Shown here in pieces: positions 42,902-50,850 of a stretch of 64,000 nt of DNA. The DNA comes from Salinigranum salinum (GTDB lineage: Archaea > Halobacteriota > Halobacteria > Halobacteriales > Haloferacaceae): positions 2,232,001 to 2,296,000 of the forward strand of contig NZ_VTOJ01000001.1 in the NCBI RefSeq assembly GCF_009176545.1, given 5' to 3'. The position numbers and the translations under genes were made by a program. The first letter of the stretch is position 1; each line of letters opens with the position of its first letter. Below the pieces are notes generated by a model, which was given only the letters and a program-made list of their open reading frames with translations, was not told the DNA's origin and ran no database searches.

Positions 42902-43228
42902 ATACGGACGGCGATACCGTCCGCCCGGGTAAGTGTCTGATGGGTCGTACGGTCGGCGAATTCGCTGGACGGGTCGCCCGGCTCGACTCGTGAACGGCAC
43001 CGTCCGTCTCTCTCGCTTCAGGCTACCGTCGGACGACGAGCGGCCAGTGACCGAGTCGCCCTGTATCCTGCACGGCCGTTCTGGCACGTCTGAGAGAGTG
43101 CAGTCGTAGAGTGGACGGATCCGACTGCGAATCCCTCCCGGGAACCGGATCGACGAGAACGGACGGACAGTGGACGAAACCAGGAAACCCACTGGAGATG
43201 GAGGCGGGGACGCGGTCGTGGCCGCGGC
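42902..43228. other. Intergenic region before the HAD phosphatase gene
   Basis: 327 bases without a supported gene. I see no clear promoter or hairpin except the area immediately upstream of the lipoprotein gene. Confidence 0.4.
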
Positions 43229-44014
43229 TCAGGCGAACTCGTCGATACCGGGGAGGTCGCTGAGCGAGTCGAGGACGTAGTCCGGTTCGACCGCCGATCC
43301 GGCGAGCGTCGCCTCGTCCGTGACGCCGGTCCTGACGAGCCCCGTCTTCATCCCCGCGTCGGCACCCATCGCGATGTCCGTGTCGAGGCGGTCACCGACG
43401 ACGAGACACTCCCCGGGATCGAGGCCGATTCGCGACTGGACGAGGTCGCGGGCGAACGCCGATGGCTTCCCGAGGACGGCGTCGGGGTCGCGTCCGACGA
43501 CGCCCGCGATCGCGTGGATGACCGCGCCCGACCCCGGGACGTCTCCCTCGGCGGCCGGGATGACCATGTCGGGGTCGGTGCCGACGAACGGGACCGACTC
43601 CTCCCGGAGCACGCGCATCGCCACGCAGAGCTCGTCGTAGTCGAACGCGCGGTCGATCGACGCGACGAGCACCGTCGCCTCGGCGGGATCGGCCGTGACG
43701 TCGAGACCGGCTTCCCGGAGGATCGACCGGAGACCCTCCTCGCCGACCACGTAATGCCGGTCGTCGCCGTGGCGCTCTGCGAGGTAGCGGGTCGTGACGG
43801 TCGCCGCCGTGAGCACCTCGTCGACGGCGACTTCGAACCCCGCACGGGCGAACCGCCGTTCGTACGCCGCCGGCTCCTTCGTCGGGTTGTTCGAGACGAA
43901 CAGTCGACGGAGGCCCGCCTCGCGGATCCAGTCGAGCCCCTCTCGAGCGCCCGGGAGCGCCTCGTCGCCACGCACGACGGTCCCGTCGACGTCGAGGATC
44001 ACACCCTTGATCAT
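43229..44014 (-). CDS. HAD superfamily IIA phosphatase (NagD/PGP-like)
   Basis: 261 residues. The HAD motifs are MIKGVILDVDGTVVRGDEAL (nucleophile Asp9 and Asp11), VSNNPTKEPAAYERRF (motif II, near 42), GKPSAFARDLVQSR (motif III Lys, near 185) and VVGDRLDTDIAMGADAGM (motif IV, near 210). The cap domain between motifs II and III places it in the NagD/4-nitrophenylphosphatase group. Substrate is a sugar or glycolytic phosphate by family precedent only. Starts at ATG 44014; the next gene upstream is divergent. Confidence 0.92.
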   Translation of the reverse strand: MIKGVILDVDGTVVRGDEALPGAREGLDWIREAGLRRLFVSNNPTKEPAAYERRFARAGFEVAVDEVLTAATVTTRYLAERHGDDRHYVVGEEGLRSILREAGLDVTADPAEATVLVASIDRAFDYDELCVAMRVLREESVPFVGTDPDMVIPAAEGDVPGSGAVIHAIAGVVGRDPDAVLGKPSAFARDLVQSRIGLDPGECLVVGDRLDTDIAMGADAGMKTGLVRTGVTDEATLAGSAVEPDYVLDSLSDLPGIDEFA

Positions 44015-44062
44015 CACCGGAGGGTTGGAGCCGCCAGGGTTGAATGTCGCGGTCGGGGACAT

Positions 44063-44070
44063 CGTTAAGT
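44063..44070 (+). promoter_or_regulatory. TATA box for the 44094 gene
   Basis: cgttaagt is centred 27 bases before ATG 44094. Confidence 0.5.
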
Positions 44071-44093
44071 CGTGGTACGTGGTATCATCACAC

Positions 44094-44369
44094 ATGAAAG
44101 GGGAACCGAACGCCTGTGCGCGGCCAGGGGAGCGATCGGGGGTCGGACGCGTCGGACAGGCGACCTGCGGCGTCGTGAGCGTCGGGGTGGCGGTCGTCGC
44201 CCTCGTCTTCGGCTACTCGGGGGTCGTCGCCGTCGCGAGCGTCGTCCCGCTGCTGTCGACGACGGCCATCGTCTTCACGTGGGTGTTCCTGTGGCTGGTC
44301 GCGTGGCTCGTGCTCGTCGTCGCCCTGTCGCTCGTCCGGGCGCGTCTGACCGGCCCGATGGGCGCCTGA
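44094..44369 (+). CDS. Small two-helix membrane protein
   Basis: 91 residues with two hydrophobic segments (GVVSVGVAVVALVFGYSGVV and VFTWVFLWLVAWLVLVVALS) and short polar ends. Leaderless: the start follows a TATA box at 27 bases. Unknown role. Confidence 0.65.
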   Translation: MKGEPNACARPGERSGVGRVGQATCGVVSVGVAVVALVFGYSGVVAVASVVPLLSTTAIVFTWVFLWLVAWLVLVVALSLVRARLTGPMGA

Positions 44370-44456
44370 CGACTCGGCGGGCGTCTGACCGACTCGACAG
44401 CCGGCCCCGACCGTGTCCAGTTTCGCGATAGTCGGGAGGCCCCACACGGGATCGTC

Positions 44457-44488
44457 TCACATTCGTGACGGGCGTCTCACGAGTGTGA
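44457..44488. promoter_or_regulatory. Inverted repeat in the arfA upstream region
   Basis: Arms tcacattcgtga (44457-44468) and tcacgagtgtga (44477-44488) are complementary at 11 of 12 positions with an 8-base spacer, in the position where an activator or repressor would sit relative to arfA at 44533. Confidence 0.5.
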
Positions 44489-44532
44489 TGCGAACCAAAG
44501 GAGGCATATCCCCCCCGTCCTACGTGACAGTC

Positions 44533-45324
44533 GTGACGAATACGCAGCTGACTCTCGTCCAGATCGACAACTACGGGCCGTGGACGGTCACCCCCGAGCC
44601 TCGGCGCGAGATGGACCTCCAGACGATGCAGTCGCGGCTGTTCGCCGACCTCGCGAACTTCGTCGGCGCGCGCGACGGCTACGTCTTCTTCACGCGCTTC
44701 GACAACATGGTCGCGGTCACGAACGGCCTCTCGCGCGAGGACCACGCGCTCTTGCAGGAGTCGATCGGGAACCGGTATCCGGTGACGGTGAGCCTCGGCA
44801 TCGGCGTCGACGCCGTACCGGCGGTCGCGCTCGAACGCGCCACCGAGGGGCTCCAGCGGATGGGGAGCGCACAGGACGGCGACCGCCGCCAGGTGCTCGA
44901 AGGCGCACCGCTCGCGCTCGCCGACCGGACCGACGACGACGTCCACATCGCCCACTTCGACGTCAACGACGCCACCGGCAAGTACACCGACCGGCTCAAC
45001 GAGTTCGACTCGTTCATCGAGATCGAACAGGGGTACGCGACGCTCATGCGCTACATGCGCGAGGCGCACGGGGCGCTCTCGTTCTTCGTCGGCGGCGACA
45101 ACATCATCGCCGTCTGCCCGACGCTGTCGGACGCCGACTACCGCGGGGCGATCGACCACGTCGAAGAGCAAGTCGGCGTCGAACTGAAAGTCGGCGTCGG
45201 CGCCGGGGCGACCGCCCACGACGCCGGGATGGCCGCGAAACACGCGCTGGAGACGTGTCGGCACGACGGGACCGAAGTGGAGTTCGGGCCGCACGCGGCA
45301 CCGGCGGGAGTGGAGTCGGACTAA
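44533..45324 (+). CDS. arfA: GTP cyclohydrolase III
   Basis: 263 residues from GTG 44533 (read MTNTQLTLVQIDNYGPWTVT). Archaeal enzyme that hydrolyses GTP to a formylaminopyrimidine, the first step of riboflavin and F420/F0 precursor synthesis in archaea. The family's paired alpha/beta halves are visible: LVQIDNYGPWTVTPEPRREM at the start and FIEIEQGYATLMRYMREAHG in the second half, with FFTRFDNMVAVTNG and LSFFVGGDNIIAVCPTLSDA as matched metal/phosphate-binding strands. Start choice is GTG because it gives the standard N-terminus. Divergent and foreign sequence begins 15 bases after its stop. Confidence 0.92.
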   Translation: MTNTQLTLVQIDNYGPWTVTPEPRREMDLQTMQSRLFADLANFVGARDGYVFFTRFDNMVAVTNGLSREDHALLQESIGNRYPVTVSLGIGVDAVPAVALERATEGLQRMGSAQDGDRRQVLEGAPLALADRTDDDVHIAHFDVNDATGKYTDRLNEFDSFIEIEQGYATLMRYMREAHGALSFFVGGDNIIAVCPTLSDADYRGAIDHVEEQVGVELKVGVGAGATAHDAGMAAKHALETCRHDGTEVEFGPHAAPAGVESD

Positions 45325-45338
45325 CTCGGCATGGATCA

Positions 45339-45352
45339 TAGTGGGAACGGAG
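45339..45352 (+). other. Degenerate copy of the tRNA-Trp end at the left island boundary
   Basis: tagtgggaacggag matches the tRNA-Trp att core tagtggggtcggag at 12 of 14 positions and sits exactly where GC-rich chromosomal sequence changes to AT-rich island sequence, 15 bases after arfA. A chance match is possible at this length. Confidence 0.35.
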
Positions 45353-45946
45353 CGAGTGCGGCGTATCGGTCTACCTCGAAACGAATCAGCAACGCAAGAC
45401 AGCAAGGGACGACGGGAGGTATCTACAGAGCTTAGTGTGGTACTGATGTCGGAACACGCTGCTCACCTTGGACGATGGTTCCGAAGACGGAGACTAACCA
45501 AGCTCCGTGCTTCCCAAATGAGAGCCAAGCTGCCGGGGCTGCTGCTGGCGGGTCCATGCCATCCAAACGACACTGATAGTAGCCGCGTCGTATCGAAGCC
45601 CGTGGAATAGTTTTGACAACACGATACCGGGGTGGGGGTAATCTCTTATGTAAGTCCCCGCGTAGAATTTTTGTGAGAAGCCAGAGTTTTGTTGGGTCCC
45701 AGAGATCCCCTCGGGAGGAGACCGACGTATGGGGACTCAATGCCGTTCCAACTGGGTGAGCAAGGAACGATAGTGAATCCTGAATCCACCGCACGAGCGC
45801 AAGAGTCTGGGCGGTTGAATCATTCACAGAAGAGTCCAGTCTCAAAACCCCGGACGGAGTACACGGTTTCGGAGGGCTGACAAAAAGATCCGTACATTCG
45901 ATCTTCTTGCTATCCACCGGCTGATAGGAACAGCGTGCGAGATACA
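45341..45946. other. Left part of the island, no recognised gene
   Basis: An open frame on the minus strand (45432-45947) shows no recognisable family. Its composition is mixed, and I would not call it a gene. I also see no tRNA or insertion sequence ends here. Confidence 0.4.
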
Positions 45947-46090
45947 TAGGGTATATTCAGCAAAGAAAAGTAGTATTTCCAGCAAACTGGTGGTGAGCGA
46001 CTGATACTTAGGTATATGAAATTACTTGGGGTATTTCGGCCCCGAAGATCGCGTATAACGTCAGTCGGGACACTGGTTCTGGTATCGAGT

Positions 46091-46951
46091 TTATATAATG
46101 AGAGTAAGACTGATAATCAGATGGGGGAGAATCAAAAGGAAGTACCAGGCTTGAGTGATGAACTGTCTCCACGTCCCAATTCGTGAATTGCTTGTTGCTT
46201 CTGAACGTTCATACAGATCGCCAAGGATCATCCGGACTCCTTGATGAGGTGGTTCGTCAGTGACCTTTCTAAGTAGGCTTTGCCGTCGGTTTTCGTCAGT
46301 CGGAAGCATATGTATCAATGCGATCATAAAGATGACTCCCGTTGACGTTCCAAGTCCATACAGCAACATAAGCGATTGGTACGTAACAGCATAAAAGAGC
46401 ACTATCGCGAGCAAAAGATGAATGAAGAGCCATGTTAGATTCATGTAAGCATTTCTCAGGTCATCCTCGGCGGAAGCGATTGTTAATTGATTTGCCCGGA
46501 TCCATCCAAGTTTCCCATCATCAGAGTTGGTCTGAATCTCATCCCCAACGATCGGATGCACAGCAAGACCATCCAGAGCAACTCTGATTCCGATTGTGGA
46601 GAGTAAGACCAATCCCTTAGCAAACGCCCAGAATAGATGAGTCAACATAATCACAAAAAGTAGTAGCCAAGACCAGAACCCGATCACCTCTCGTGCCGCG
46701 CCAAAATCTTCTAATTGGAAAACTGACGCAACAGACCCAGGCCCAAATACAGCAAGTCCCGTGAACGTGAGTCCGATCAATGTGAGGAGAACTTGACAGA
46801 GTCGAATTGTTTGAGTATAGAGGTGGATCGAGATATCCTTCTGCGCATTCAGCACCTCCCATTTCTCATCATTGTCTAACTGGTCAACGAAATCTGTAGA
46901 TGAGTGTTTTTCATCATCGCCGATGTCATCATCCTGATTCTTACTAGTCAC
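46091..46951 (-). CDS. Unrecognised polytopic membrane protein
   Basis: 286 residues from GTG 46951 (MTSKNQDDDIGDDEK); an upstream TTG at 46975 would extend it. About five hydrophobic segments are visible: LCQVLLTLIGLTFTGLAVFG, FWSWLLLFVIMLTHLFWAF, WLFIHLLLAIVLFYAVTY, YGLGTSTGVIFMIALIHML and AWYFLLILPHLIISLTLII. An acidic cytosolic tail of about 50 residues precedes the first. Low GC and AT-rich codons mark it as foreign. No homologue comes to mind. Could be an island-borne effector or membrane sensor; this is speculation. Confidence 0.7.
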   Translation of the reverse strand: MTSKNQDDDIGDDEKHSSTDFVDQLDNDEKWEVLNAQKDISIHLYTQTIRLCQVLLTLIGLTFTGLAVFGPGSVASVFQLEDFGAAREVIGFWSWLLLFVIMLTHLFWAFAKGLVLLSTIGIRVALDGLAVHPIVGDEIQTNSDDGKLGWIRANQLTIASAEDDLRNAYMNLTWLFIHLLLAIVLFYAVTYQSLMLLYGLGTSTGVIFMIALIHMLPTDENRRQSLLRKVTDEPPHQGVRMILGDLYERSEATSNSRIGTWRQFITQAWYFLLILPHLIISLTLII

Positions 46952-47472
46952 GCTCCAGGAGGAAGTGACACACAATGTTGAAAGTTCGGATAAAACGGTC
47001 CTTTTCAGAGGTCTAATAGGTACCTTTGAGAAAAATCGCTATACAGAAACGTCTCGTCTTGCTTATACGAATATTTCAGTCTGCGAGTATCCGAACCAGT
47101 ATATTTCTGTACGTAGTGATCCTGTAACTATCCACGTTCAGCCACTCTATGGCCGACTCGCGCGTTATATTCAGCACGGCTGCTGCAATCTGTCACCACT
47201 TGGGGGTTTCAACAAGGACAGAATAACATATCTCGCGTCCTAACCTGAGAGGGGTTGTGCGTTGAGAAGACTCGACTTCCCTCGTCGCACATTGAATCAG
47301 TGTCTCCCTTCTGCAACAAGGCCCAATCGCCACCAGTCCTTGATCGGCCCTCCTTGTGTTCGTGTTCGGGCGACGGGCGACACGATGAGGATACTCATCT
47401 GCACAGAATCGCAGTTTGGACATGAAGCCGCGACTGACGGCGGACCGATGACCCCGGCGATACGCAGTTCAA
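46952..47472. other. Island gap between the two membrane genes
   Basis: About 520 bases. Open frames on both strands are short and have unlikely composition. I see no recognised feature. Confidence 0.4.
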
Positions 47473-48405
47473 TCAGGAGTCAGGATCGCGGTCAGGCTCC
47501 TCAAGAGCGATGAAATATTCCTCAGAAAGGTCACTCTCTGCGTCAAGCAAAGCCCGCATCAAATCATCTATAAAATCTATCAGTTCCTGTTTAGTGTTCT
47601 TGAAAGTATCTAATTCTGACATATATGACTCGCTAAGTCCTATCGAATACTTCTCGCTTCCCCCATGGGTAGCTTGGATCTCCTGAGGGGAGAGGGACAC
47701 CGCATCTGGTAGGTCAGATGTGCTTTTCCGATTGTTAACGATCTGCTCAATCACAGCATCAACAGCGTCGTTTTGTGTCTGTTTATCCTCTTCGGGCATT
47801 CTTGCACGCAACCAATCACGAATACCACGAGACAGAGCTTTTGAGAAAGTAGTCGCATCACTATCGAACTCATCGATCAAGTTGTCATGTTTGCTGAATG
47901 ACTCGCTTAGTTCATCGAACTCGCTTTCGAAGACTCTGAGATTTGTTTCGTGAGTTTGTATATGATCGTGTATTTTTTTAAAATCAGATCCACCCTGTTT
48001 ATTCCAGTTATAGGAATTTGATTCTAATTTTGTCTTATTCTCTTCAATCACATCTTTCGCAGGTTGGATTACCTGCTCGTGTATGACCTGATATTTTTCC
48101 TTCTTGTTCATTCGATCTAATTTGTCTACGCGTTCCTCCTGTAACGAGACGAGATCTTCATTTTGTTCGATCGTCAATCGGTTCTGCTTAACTGTCATAA
48201 GCGTAGAATAGGCCAGAAAGAGCGTTCCAAGCGCCCCGAGACCGGTCATAATTGCCCCAGTATTATTCGCGATCGGCTGTGTCCACAACATATACCCGAT
48301 CAAGATCATCACAATCGCTAAAAGCACGATTACCACCACCCCTGGCATTCCCGCAGCTGTAAGTCGAGATTTGATGCGTGAAATAGGATTGTCCTCGGAT
48401 GACAT
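47473..48405 (-). CDS. Two-helix membrane protein with long coiled coil
   Basis: 310 residues from ATG 48405 (MSSEDNPISRIK); GTG 48417 would add four. Two TM segments (GVVVIVLLAIVMILIGYMLW and GAIMTGLGALGTLFLAYSTL) near the N-terminus are followed by a long charged, helix-rich cytosolic region (KQNRLTIEQNEDLVSLQEER, ETNLRVFESEFDELSESFSK) predicted to be coiled coil. No enzyme motif. AT-rich like its neighbour. Membrane-anchored coiled-coil proteins are common in phage- and plasmid-borne cargo, but I cannot assign a role. Confidence 0.7.
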   Translation of the reverse strand: MSSEDNPISRIKSRLTAAGMPGVVVIVLLAIVMILIGYMLWTQPIANNTGAIMTGLGALGTLFLAYSTLMTVKQNRLTIEQNEDLVSLQEERVDKLDRMNKKEKYQVIHEQVIQPAKDVIEENKTKLESNSYNWNKQGGSDFKKIHDHIQTHETNLRVFESEFDELSESFSKHDNLIDEFDSDATTFSKALSRGIRDWLRARMPEEDKQTQNDAVDAVIEQIVNNRKSTSDLPDAVSLSPQEIQATHGGSEKYSIGLSESYMSELDTFKNTKQELIDFIDDLMRALLDAESDLSEEYFIALEEPDRDPDS

Positions 48406-48451
48406 TATGATATTCACCGACTACCGGATTGTATCCTGTGCGAGGATAAAA

Positions 48452-48568
48452 ATGATAGCCACAAACAAAAAGCGCCCACGGTCACGTCACAGCGACTCCA
48501 TCTTAAATTACGCGAGCGCGGACGAGGAAGGGGTCGGAGAGTTGGCAGAGAGTCTGGAGGAGTTGTAA
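48452..48568 (+). CDS. Short frame ending in an acidic helix, possible gene remnant
   Basis: 38 residues (MIATNKKRPRSRHSDSILNY ... EEGVGELAESLEEL). The ending looks like the C-terminal helix of a longer protein, and the sequence turns GC-rich at 48520, unlike the rest of the island. It is followed by a terminator-like hairpin. It may be the truncated end of a lost gene. Confidence 0.3.
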   Translation: MIATNKKRPRSRHSDSILNYASADEEGVGELAESLEEL

Positions 48569-48572
48569 GCCT

Positions 48573-48612
48573 GGGCTACCCTGCGGTGGGGTGGCCCGAT
48601 TTTTTATTTATT
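48573..48612 (+). terminator. Hairpin followed by T-rich run
   Basis: gggctaccc (48575-48583 region) pairs with gggtggccc, with one G-T pair and a short loop, and is followed by attttttattt. Confidence 0.4.
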
Positions 48613-48769
48613 ACCAGAACTTTTATCGCGAAACGGGCGTTGTGTTAATCCGCAGATGGCGTCGGGGTGACTCGATGCGGTATTCAAATCCAGCCAATTA
48701 ATCTCGGGGCTAAATCGGGATTTGGCTGGTACAGCGGCTCTGCGGTGCGTTTGCGGTGGTTGAGAAACG

Positions 48770-48789
48770 GTAGTGGGGTCGGAGGGATT
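48770..48789 (-). other. Second copy of the tRNA-Trp 3' end (putative att site)
   Basis: gtagtggggtcggagggatt is identical over 20 bases to 48913-48932, the last bases of the tRNA-Trp gene plus its trailer. A repeat of a tRNA 3' end is the usual mark of integrase-mediated insertion. Confidence 0.65.
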
Positions 48790-48912
48790 GTGAACCGCGA
48801 GGCCTTCGCTTCGCTCGGCCTCTGGGCACAAATCCTCCTCGTCAACGACGCACCGCGCTCACGGTGGGCGAGCACACGCGACGCGGTGCTCGCCGTGTAA
48901 TTCGCGCGGAAA
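48790..48912. other. Hairpin-rich spacer between the two tRNA-Trp end copies
   Basis: 123 bases with two strong hairpins (an arm around gaggcc/ggcctc near 48799-48823 and ggcgagcac/gtgctcgcc near 48867-48894). GC-rich, unlike the island to its left. No gene is supported. Confidence 0.45.
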
Positions 48913-48916
48913 GTAG

Positions 48917-49093
48917 TGGGGTCGGAGGGATTTGAACCCCCGATCGACTGATATCTCCGGTCGCGCCTCGGTCCTCCAGAGGGTCGTCAACACGACCGAT
49001 GATCAGTCGGTCGCTCGGTATATCAGTCTGGAGTGTCGTCACCGGGCGGTAGCCTCTGGAGTCAGTCGCCATGCCGGGCTTGGCCACGACCCC
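48917..49093 (-). tRNA. tRNA-Trp (CCA) with a 103-base intron
   Basis: The acceptor stem ggggtcg/cgacccc spans both ends; a D arm (gcc/ggc), an anticodon stem actga/tcagt with loop ctccaga, and a T arm (ggggg/ccctc around ttcaaat) are all visible, giving a mature tRNA of about 74 bases with anticodon CCA. The intron lies after the base following the anticodon. It contains gtgacga and gttgacga box C-like and ctga box D-like motifs, in line with the known haloarchaeal tRNA-Trp intron that encodes a box C/D guide RNA. A TATA box (49116-49126) is about 28 bases upstream. Confidence 0.9.
48935..49051 (-). ncRNA. Box C/D guide RNA within the tRNA-Trp intron (approximate limits)
   Basis: Haloarchaeal tRNA-Trp introns act as 2'-O-methylation guides for the tRNA itself (established). 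The C-like and D-like boxes listed for the tRNA are spaced suitably here; guide pairing was not computed. Confidence 0.45.
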
Positions 49094-49115
49094 TGCACCA
49101 CTCCGTATGGCGATT

Positions 49116-49126
49116 CGATTAAAAGG
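49116..49126 (-). promoter_or_regulatory. TATA box for tRNA-Trp
   Basis: On the minus strand ccttttaatcg sits about 28 bases before the tRNA 5' end at 49093. Confidence 0.55.
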
Positions 49127-49149
49127 GCTTTCGATTCACGCGGTCCGGG

Positions 49150-49374
49150 TCAGCGCCGGTCGGCGTCCTTCCAGTCGCACTCTTGGCACTTGTACCCCGT
49201 CACGAACTCCGTGACCGAGGGCATGTAGCCCACCGAGAGCACGTTGCCGCCGCAGTCGGGGCAGTCGCGGTCGGCCTCCTCGATGCCGTCGGTCTCCATC
49301 GGTCGCGACCCCTCGACGAGTTCCGCGAGTTTGTCCGGCGTGACCATGCGACCCTGCACGACGCGATTGCTCAT
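49150..49374 (-). CDS. DUF5795-like small zinc protein
   Basis: 74 residues (MSNRVVQGRMVTPDKLAELV ...). Four Cys in the pattern CPDCGG ... YKCQECDW form a zinc ribbon. The fixed motifs SVGYMPSVTEFVTGYKCQ match the haloarchaeal DUF5795 family as I remember it. Ends 57 bases upstream of tRNA-Trp. ATG 49374 is chosen over ATG 49398 because it starts the conserved part. Confidence 0.82.
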   Translation of the reverse strand: MSNRVVQGRMVTPDKLAELVEGSRPMETDGIEEADRDCPDCGGNVLSVGYMPSVTEFVTGYKCQECDWKDADRR

Positions 49375-49446
49375 ACGCGTCGATGGAGAGCCGTGCAAGT
49401 AAGCCTTCGTCCTCGTCGCTCGCGGGAGCGTCTCGGGTCGACGCGA

Positions 49447-49839
49447 TCAGTCGACGACAACCCGTAGCGTCCGATCGCGCGGCCCGTCGCACTCGACGAG
49501 GAGGATCGACTGCCACCGTCCGAGTGCGAGGTCGCCGTCGACGACGGGGACCGAGGCGCTGTTCCCGAGCAGCAGCGCCCGCAGGTGCGAGTCGGCGTTC
49601 CCGTCCAGCCGGTCGTGGTCCCAGCCCTCGTCCGGGACGACCGAGCCGAGGAAGGTCTCCACGTCGCCGAGGAGCCGCGATTCGGCCTCGTTGACGACGA
49701 CGCCAGCCGTGGTGTGTTCGACGAAGACGGTGCAGACGCGCTCGCTCGTGGCGTCGGACGTGTCGAGGGCGTCGGCGACCCTGTCGGTCACGTCGACGAC
49801 GGTCAGTCGCTCGTCGGTCGAGACGGTGAATCGGCTCAC
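49447..49839 (-). CDS. YjbQ/UPF0047 family protein
   Basis: 130 residues from GTG 49839 (read MSRFTVSTDERLTVVDVTDR). UPF0047 proteins form trimers with a bound zinc, and some have thiamine-phosphate synthase activity. The conserved histidine patches are VFVEHTTAGVVVNEAE and the ladder GNADSHLRALLLGNSA, with LALGRWQSILLVECDGPRDR at the end. GTG at 49845 or 49860 would extend it. Overlap-free with its neighbours. Confidence 0.88.
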   Translation of the reverse strand: MSRFTVSTDERLTVVDVTDRVADALDTSDATSERVCTVFVEHTTAGVVVNEAESRLLGDVETFLGSVVPDEGWDHDRLDGNADSHLRALLLGNSASVPVVDGDLALGRWQSILLVECDGPRDRTLRVVVD

Positions 49840-49899
49840 GATCACACCGACACGGGGCACCGAGAAGGCTCTTGTTCCGAACGTGACCGTACAACCGAC

Positions 49900-50850
49900 T
49901 CAGAGCCAGGGGAGCCGAGAGTCCTCGCTCCGGGGGTACCGGTAGGCGTCGCCGTCCGCCTCTTGGACCGGGTCGCCGTCGCCGCCGTCGGCGACGGCCG
50001 GGGTTCCCGTTCCCGCGGACACGGGCGACCGCTCCGGATCGGCGTCCACGTCGGTCGTCTCGTCGGCGGCAGCGTCGACGTCGTCCGGCTCGTCCGCGTC
50101 GCCGGCCACGGGCGCGGCCGAGCCGTCGGGATCGAACGAGAAGACGGCCGTCACGACGAGCACGCCGAGCGCGACGGGTGCCTCGGTCGGCATGAGTTCG
50201 AGCACCGAGAGCGCGAGCATCCCGAGCGCGACCGACGAGCCGAAGCGGAACCGATCGATGTCGACCACGCCGCGGAGCTGCGGGCCCGCGAGCGCGACGG
50301 CGAGCGCGAAGGCGACGCCGACGCCGGCGGTCGCCGCGGCCTTCCCCACGAGAACGGGGTCGGTGGTGACGACGAGGTCGGGGCTCCCCAGCTGGACGCT
50401 GGCGACGAGGCCGAGGCCGATGATGACCGCCGGTCGCGGGAGGTATTCGCCGACGCGTGCGGACGCGGTCTTCGCCGCGACGGCGACGATGACCAGCCCG
50501 GCGAACCGGCGGAACGTCTCCATGTCGAGCAGGCTCTCGATCGTCGGAGCCAGCGCCGCCTCCATCGCCGCGACGGGGACGAGCACCAGTCCCAGGAGGA
50601 GGATCGAGGGGACGATCTCGCGCGGCGATTCGTCCATCTCCGCGAGGATCACGGCCACGGTGGCCGACCCACCGAACACCAGGAGGCCGGTCTCGAGGAT
50701 TCCGAACGGGTAGGTGAGGGCGCCAGCGAGGACGAGCGCGGGGAAGATGCCGTCGACGAGGGGGAGCGCCATCACCGTCGCGAGCAGGCGGGTCGACTTC
50801 CCGACCTGTCGCTCGACGGAGAGGGCGACCGGGTGACGAGAGACGCTCAT
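49900..50850 (-). CDS. DUF5794-like integral membrane protein
   Basis: 316 residues with about six hydrophobic segments (LATVMALPLVDGIFPALVLA, FGILETGLLVFGGSATVAVI, SILLLGLVLVPVAAMEAAL and others) ending in an acidic Ala/Asp/Thr-rich tail. It is adjacent to the DUF5795 gene, a pairing I recall in haloarchaea. Function unknown. Starts at ATG 50850. Confidence 0.8.
   Translation of the reverse strand: MSVSRHPVALSVERQVGKSTRLLATVMALPLVDGIFPALVLAGALTYPFGILETGLLVFGGSATVAVILAEMDESPREIVPSILLLGLVLVPVAAMEAALAPTIESLLDMETFRRFAGLVIVAVAAKTASARVGEYLPRPAVIIGLGLVASVQLGSPDLVVTTDPVLVGKAAATAGVGVAFALAVALAGPQLRGVVDIDRFRFGSSVALGMLALSVLELMPTEAPVALGVLVVTAVFSFDPDGSAAPVAGDADEPDDVDAAADETTDVDADPERSPVSAGTGTPAVADGGDGDPVQEADGDAYRYPRSEDSRLPWL

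Larger units (their letters stand above)
45340..48912. mobile_element. AT-rich integrated island at tRNA-Trp
   Basis: A block of clearly lower GC content and different codon use than either flank. It ends against the 3' end of tRNA-Trp (48917), of which a 20-bp exact copy lies at 48770-48789. Identifiable contents are two membrane proteins (46091-46951 and 47473-48405), a short frame at 48452 and a terminator. No integrase, transposase or replication gene was recognised, so it is probably decayed or a partial element. Confidence 0.55.

Noticed and set aside
45432..45947. Minus-strand frame of 171 codons in the island
   Set aside because: No family match; sequence looks like translated non-coding DNA. 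Not listed as a gene.
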